A DNA stretch of 64,000 bases from Apostichopus japonicus (taxonomy: Eukaryota; Echinodermata; Holothuroidea; Aspidochirotida; Stichopodidae): assembly GCF_037975245.1 (NCBI RefSeq), contig NC_092561.1:11591001-11655000 (forward strand), written 5' to 3'. Each line of letters starts with the position of its first letter. Positions within the stretch are counted from its first letter, which is position 1. Positions 62,141 through 64,000 of this stretch are shown piece by piece. The notes under the pieces were generated by a model. It was not told where the DNA came from, ran no database searches, and worked only from the letters and a program-made list of their open reading frames with translations. A program made the position numbers and the translations under genes.

Positions 62141-62395
62141 TATTCTCTACCCTCTTCCCTTAATCATCTCTTTGTCCCTCTACAGATTATCTCCTACATC
62201 TCCTCTTCCCCTGTTGGTTTCTTTCTTTCTTCTCTCCACCCCTTGTCTACAAATCCCCTTACACCTATCTCTTTGTGCTCACCATGCTCATTCACCTGTC
62301 TGTATTCTGTGCGTGTTAATTTTTAATAACTTTATTTGGTCTTATCTTCTGATTGAGAAGGGGTAAAATCTTCTATCACACTATACCTCCCGTCC
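62141..62395. other. 3' region of the Penelope remnant
   Basis: Pyrimidine-rich sequence that parallels the 12-kb copy, ending with CTGTCTGTATTCTGTGCGTG near 62297. No hammerhead-like motif follows, so this end appears truncated. Confidence 0.55.
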
Positions 62396-62453
62396 TAATT
62401 GATCGGTACACAGATGATACCCAAGTTTATCGATTCAGTATTGAACTTCAGTG
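62396..62453 (+). pseudogene. scrap of a LINE-type reverse transcriptase
   Basis: About 18 codons read LIDRYTDDTQVYRFSIELQ and then a stop. The YxDD box followed by TQxY is the catalytic motif C of many non-LTR reverse transcriptases. Directly downstream lies the dispersed repeat, which may be the 3' tail of the same element. Confidence 0.5.
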
Positions 62454-62486
62454 AGAAAGAAATGTACAAACTGCATGACTTCAATT

Positions 62487-63770
62487 GTGATTTAGAGGTA
62501 GTTTGCTTCTAATATGTTTATTTATTTCAAATTTGTTTAAAATCATTTTTGGCCGGGTTTATAGTTTTCTATATGTGATTGAACTTATTTTATATTTATT
62601 TGAGAAGAGGAGAAAGGCAATGAATGAAAACAAAATCAATTATATCATTTAGGATTTTGTGATGTGATGGAAGTGGTGGTAATTTATATGTTTAGTATCC
62701 TCACAATTAACCAAACTACATGGCAAGTCCCGTGTTCTTTACTCTCAATCCTAGGCTATCCTACGCTACTTACCGGCAGACCCGTATAGCCAGGATTGCC
62801 ACATGGACCTTGTACCCCCCTCCCGAACCCCCCCCCCCCATGCAAAATGTTGTGCCTCCCATCTGTCCCATCATCATATACAAAAATATCACAGTTCAAA
62901 TGATATTATTCTACCTCGGCTTGAATTGTTGCTGTCTCTCCTTGAAATTCTGCTGCCCATTAAACTCACAGAATTCTTGTCTACTGAGTCCCGTCCCGTC
63001 AAACGGCAGTAACCAATTGGGAAAAACCACACTGGTTAAAAGTATGCTACCACTTCACTCAAGTACGTAATACTACCAAATCTACAATGCCATTCCACGG
63101 GGCTCAAATAACAATTTTTGCATATGACAAATAAAGTGTTATTAATTTTAGAGATTATCCGCCCAGACGACCATCCGCCTTGACCACTATACCCAGACGA
63201 TCATCCGCCCAGACGACAACCCGCCCAGACGACCACCCGCCCAGACGACCACCCGCCCAGACGACTATGAAAGGATTTTAGTGTCAGTGGTTGCAACCAT
63301 CACTAAGTTAGCGCTGTACCGACGATGTGTATGTTTACATACTGGGATAGGCCTATATTCGATTTAATACGGGGAGATATACTTGGTTTTTATAATACTG
63401 GGATATATTTTATCTAATAATGGGATATGTTCGGTTTAGTACTGCGATATATTCTATTTAATACTGGGATGTATTAATGTTACTATAATTTGATTCAATT
63501 AAAACCAATATATATTAATACTGATTTTGTCCCACGCGGCTTGCCATAGGCGAAAACAACGCCTGCCATTGTCTCACACAAGTGTCGCCATGTCCTGATT
63601 TGTAATGCCACGGGGCTCGGCACGTGCACGTTCATTCTTTATTACGAACTTGTAAAGATTTGATTACGATATATAATACCTGGACAAAATTGATCATGGA
63701 AATGGTATGTAATCTGAGCAGCTAAAGAAATATAACTACAATAAATATATAAAGGTCAACTTCAAAAGAC
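62487..63770. repeat. 1.3-kb dispersed repeat, copy 2
   Basis: Collinear with 32505-34000. Compared with copy 1 it lacks the ATCGATCGGTACC minisatellite and the CATGGCACGTGCCATGG segment. It has a C-run near 62828 and a longer GACGACC tandem at 63158-63265. Short frames over the C-run are not genes. Confidence 0.85.
63158..63265. repeat. tandem GCCCAGACGACCACCC
   Basis: Six or seven units of about 15 bp, partly degenerate; about four in the first copy. Confidence 0.85.
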
Positions 63771-64000
63771 GTTGTTGAGACGTTTTCTGAATTTCGGATA
63801 ATTCTTGTTCTCTCGTAGCGCCTTTAACGTACACTGTCAGAAAGAGGAAATGACTCTTAATTCGTGTAAGGGCACCCGCTGCAAGTGTCATCTGATATAT
63901 AACCTTCCTGCCAATGTCAGCCAACAGATGTGGAACGTACATCGAGGTATCATAGCATTACTGAACTTTAACACGAAACGCGAAAGTTGAATCTACTGGA
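63771..64000. other. window end, nothing recognised
   Basis: Short frames on both strands without motif. Confidence 0.4.

Overview
The window looks like invertebrate animal nuclear DNA, most likely from an echinoderm and possibly a sea cucumber. It is AT-rich and intron-rich. It has no operon structure and almost no long open reading frames, and it is crowded with transposon remnants, foldback elements and runs of G or C. The assignment rests on one secreted C-type lectin gene of the small single-domain type common in echinoderms, and on the mix of Ginger-like, Penelope-like, hAT-like and PIF/Harbinger-like sequences. It is an inference; no species-specific marker was seen.

Layout. 1-10 kb: gene-poor DNA with a 94-bp tandem repeat, a 1.2-kb hAT-like element with a perfect 8-bp target duplication (3143-4361) and a 377-bp hAT-like MITE (7773-8149). 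10.2-13.6 kb: a small foldback MITE, then a 3.1-kb composite with long inverted terminal repeats that encloses a reverse-transcriptase relic and a rearranged Penelope-like fragment with a hammerhead-like motif. 16.4-24.7 kb: a foldback element built of TTTCGCCCAACC units, a 1.2-kb PIF/Harbinger-like element with a transposase relic, a tRNA-like SINE candidate, a frameshifted cysteine-rich coding relic and a 373-bp MITE with a 6-bp target duplication. 26-34 kb: two diverged copies of a long repeat, one carrying a clean MITE insertion, a possible orphan first exon (31662-31728), and the first copy of a 1.3-1.5-kb dispersed repeat.

36.8-41.3 kb holds the one convincing host gene: a three-exon C-type lectin (TATA box, signal peptide, QPD and WDD motifs, poly(A) signal, 167 residues). 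About 370 bp downstream of its poly(A) signal lies a 1.3-kb minisatellite of 18-bp units, and further on a 0.5-kb palindromic AT-rich cluster.

45.96-60.15 kb is the most striking region. Two related 6.3- and 7.9-kb units lie head to tail. Each begins TGTAG and ends in CACA (complement TGTGA on the other strand), and three CCGG tetranucleotides bracket them: one on the left, one shared at the junction and one on the right. Each unit carries the same split, decayed gene for a Gypsy-type integrase. Integrase-like coding exons, diverged inverted termini starting TGTNR and a 4-bp CCGG flank together point to Ginger1-type cut-and-paste DNA transposons, here in tandem. The second copy carries an extra 1.5-kb insert that resembles a solo LTR.

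60.4-63.8 kb: a Penelope-like remnant (post-RT region plus GIY-YIG endonuclease) whose frame is interrupted by a 723-bp hAT-like element, followed by a LINE-type RT scrap and the second copy of the dispersed repeat. Apart from the lectin and perhaps the orphan exon, every coding trace belongs to decayed mobile elements or to a frameshifted relic.
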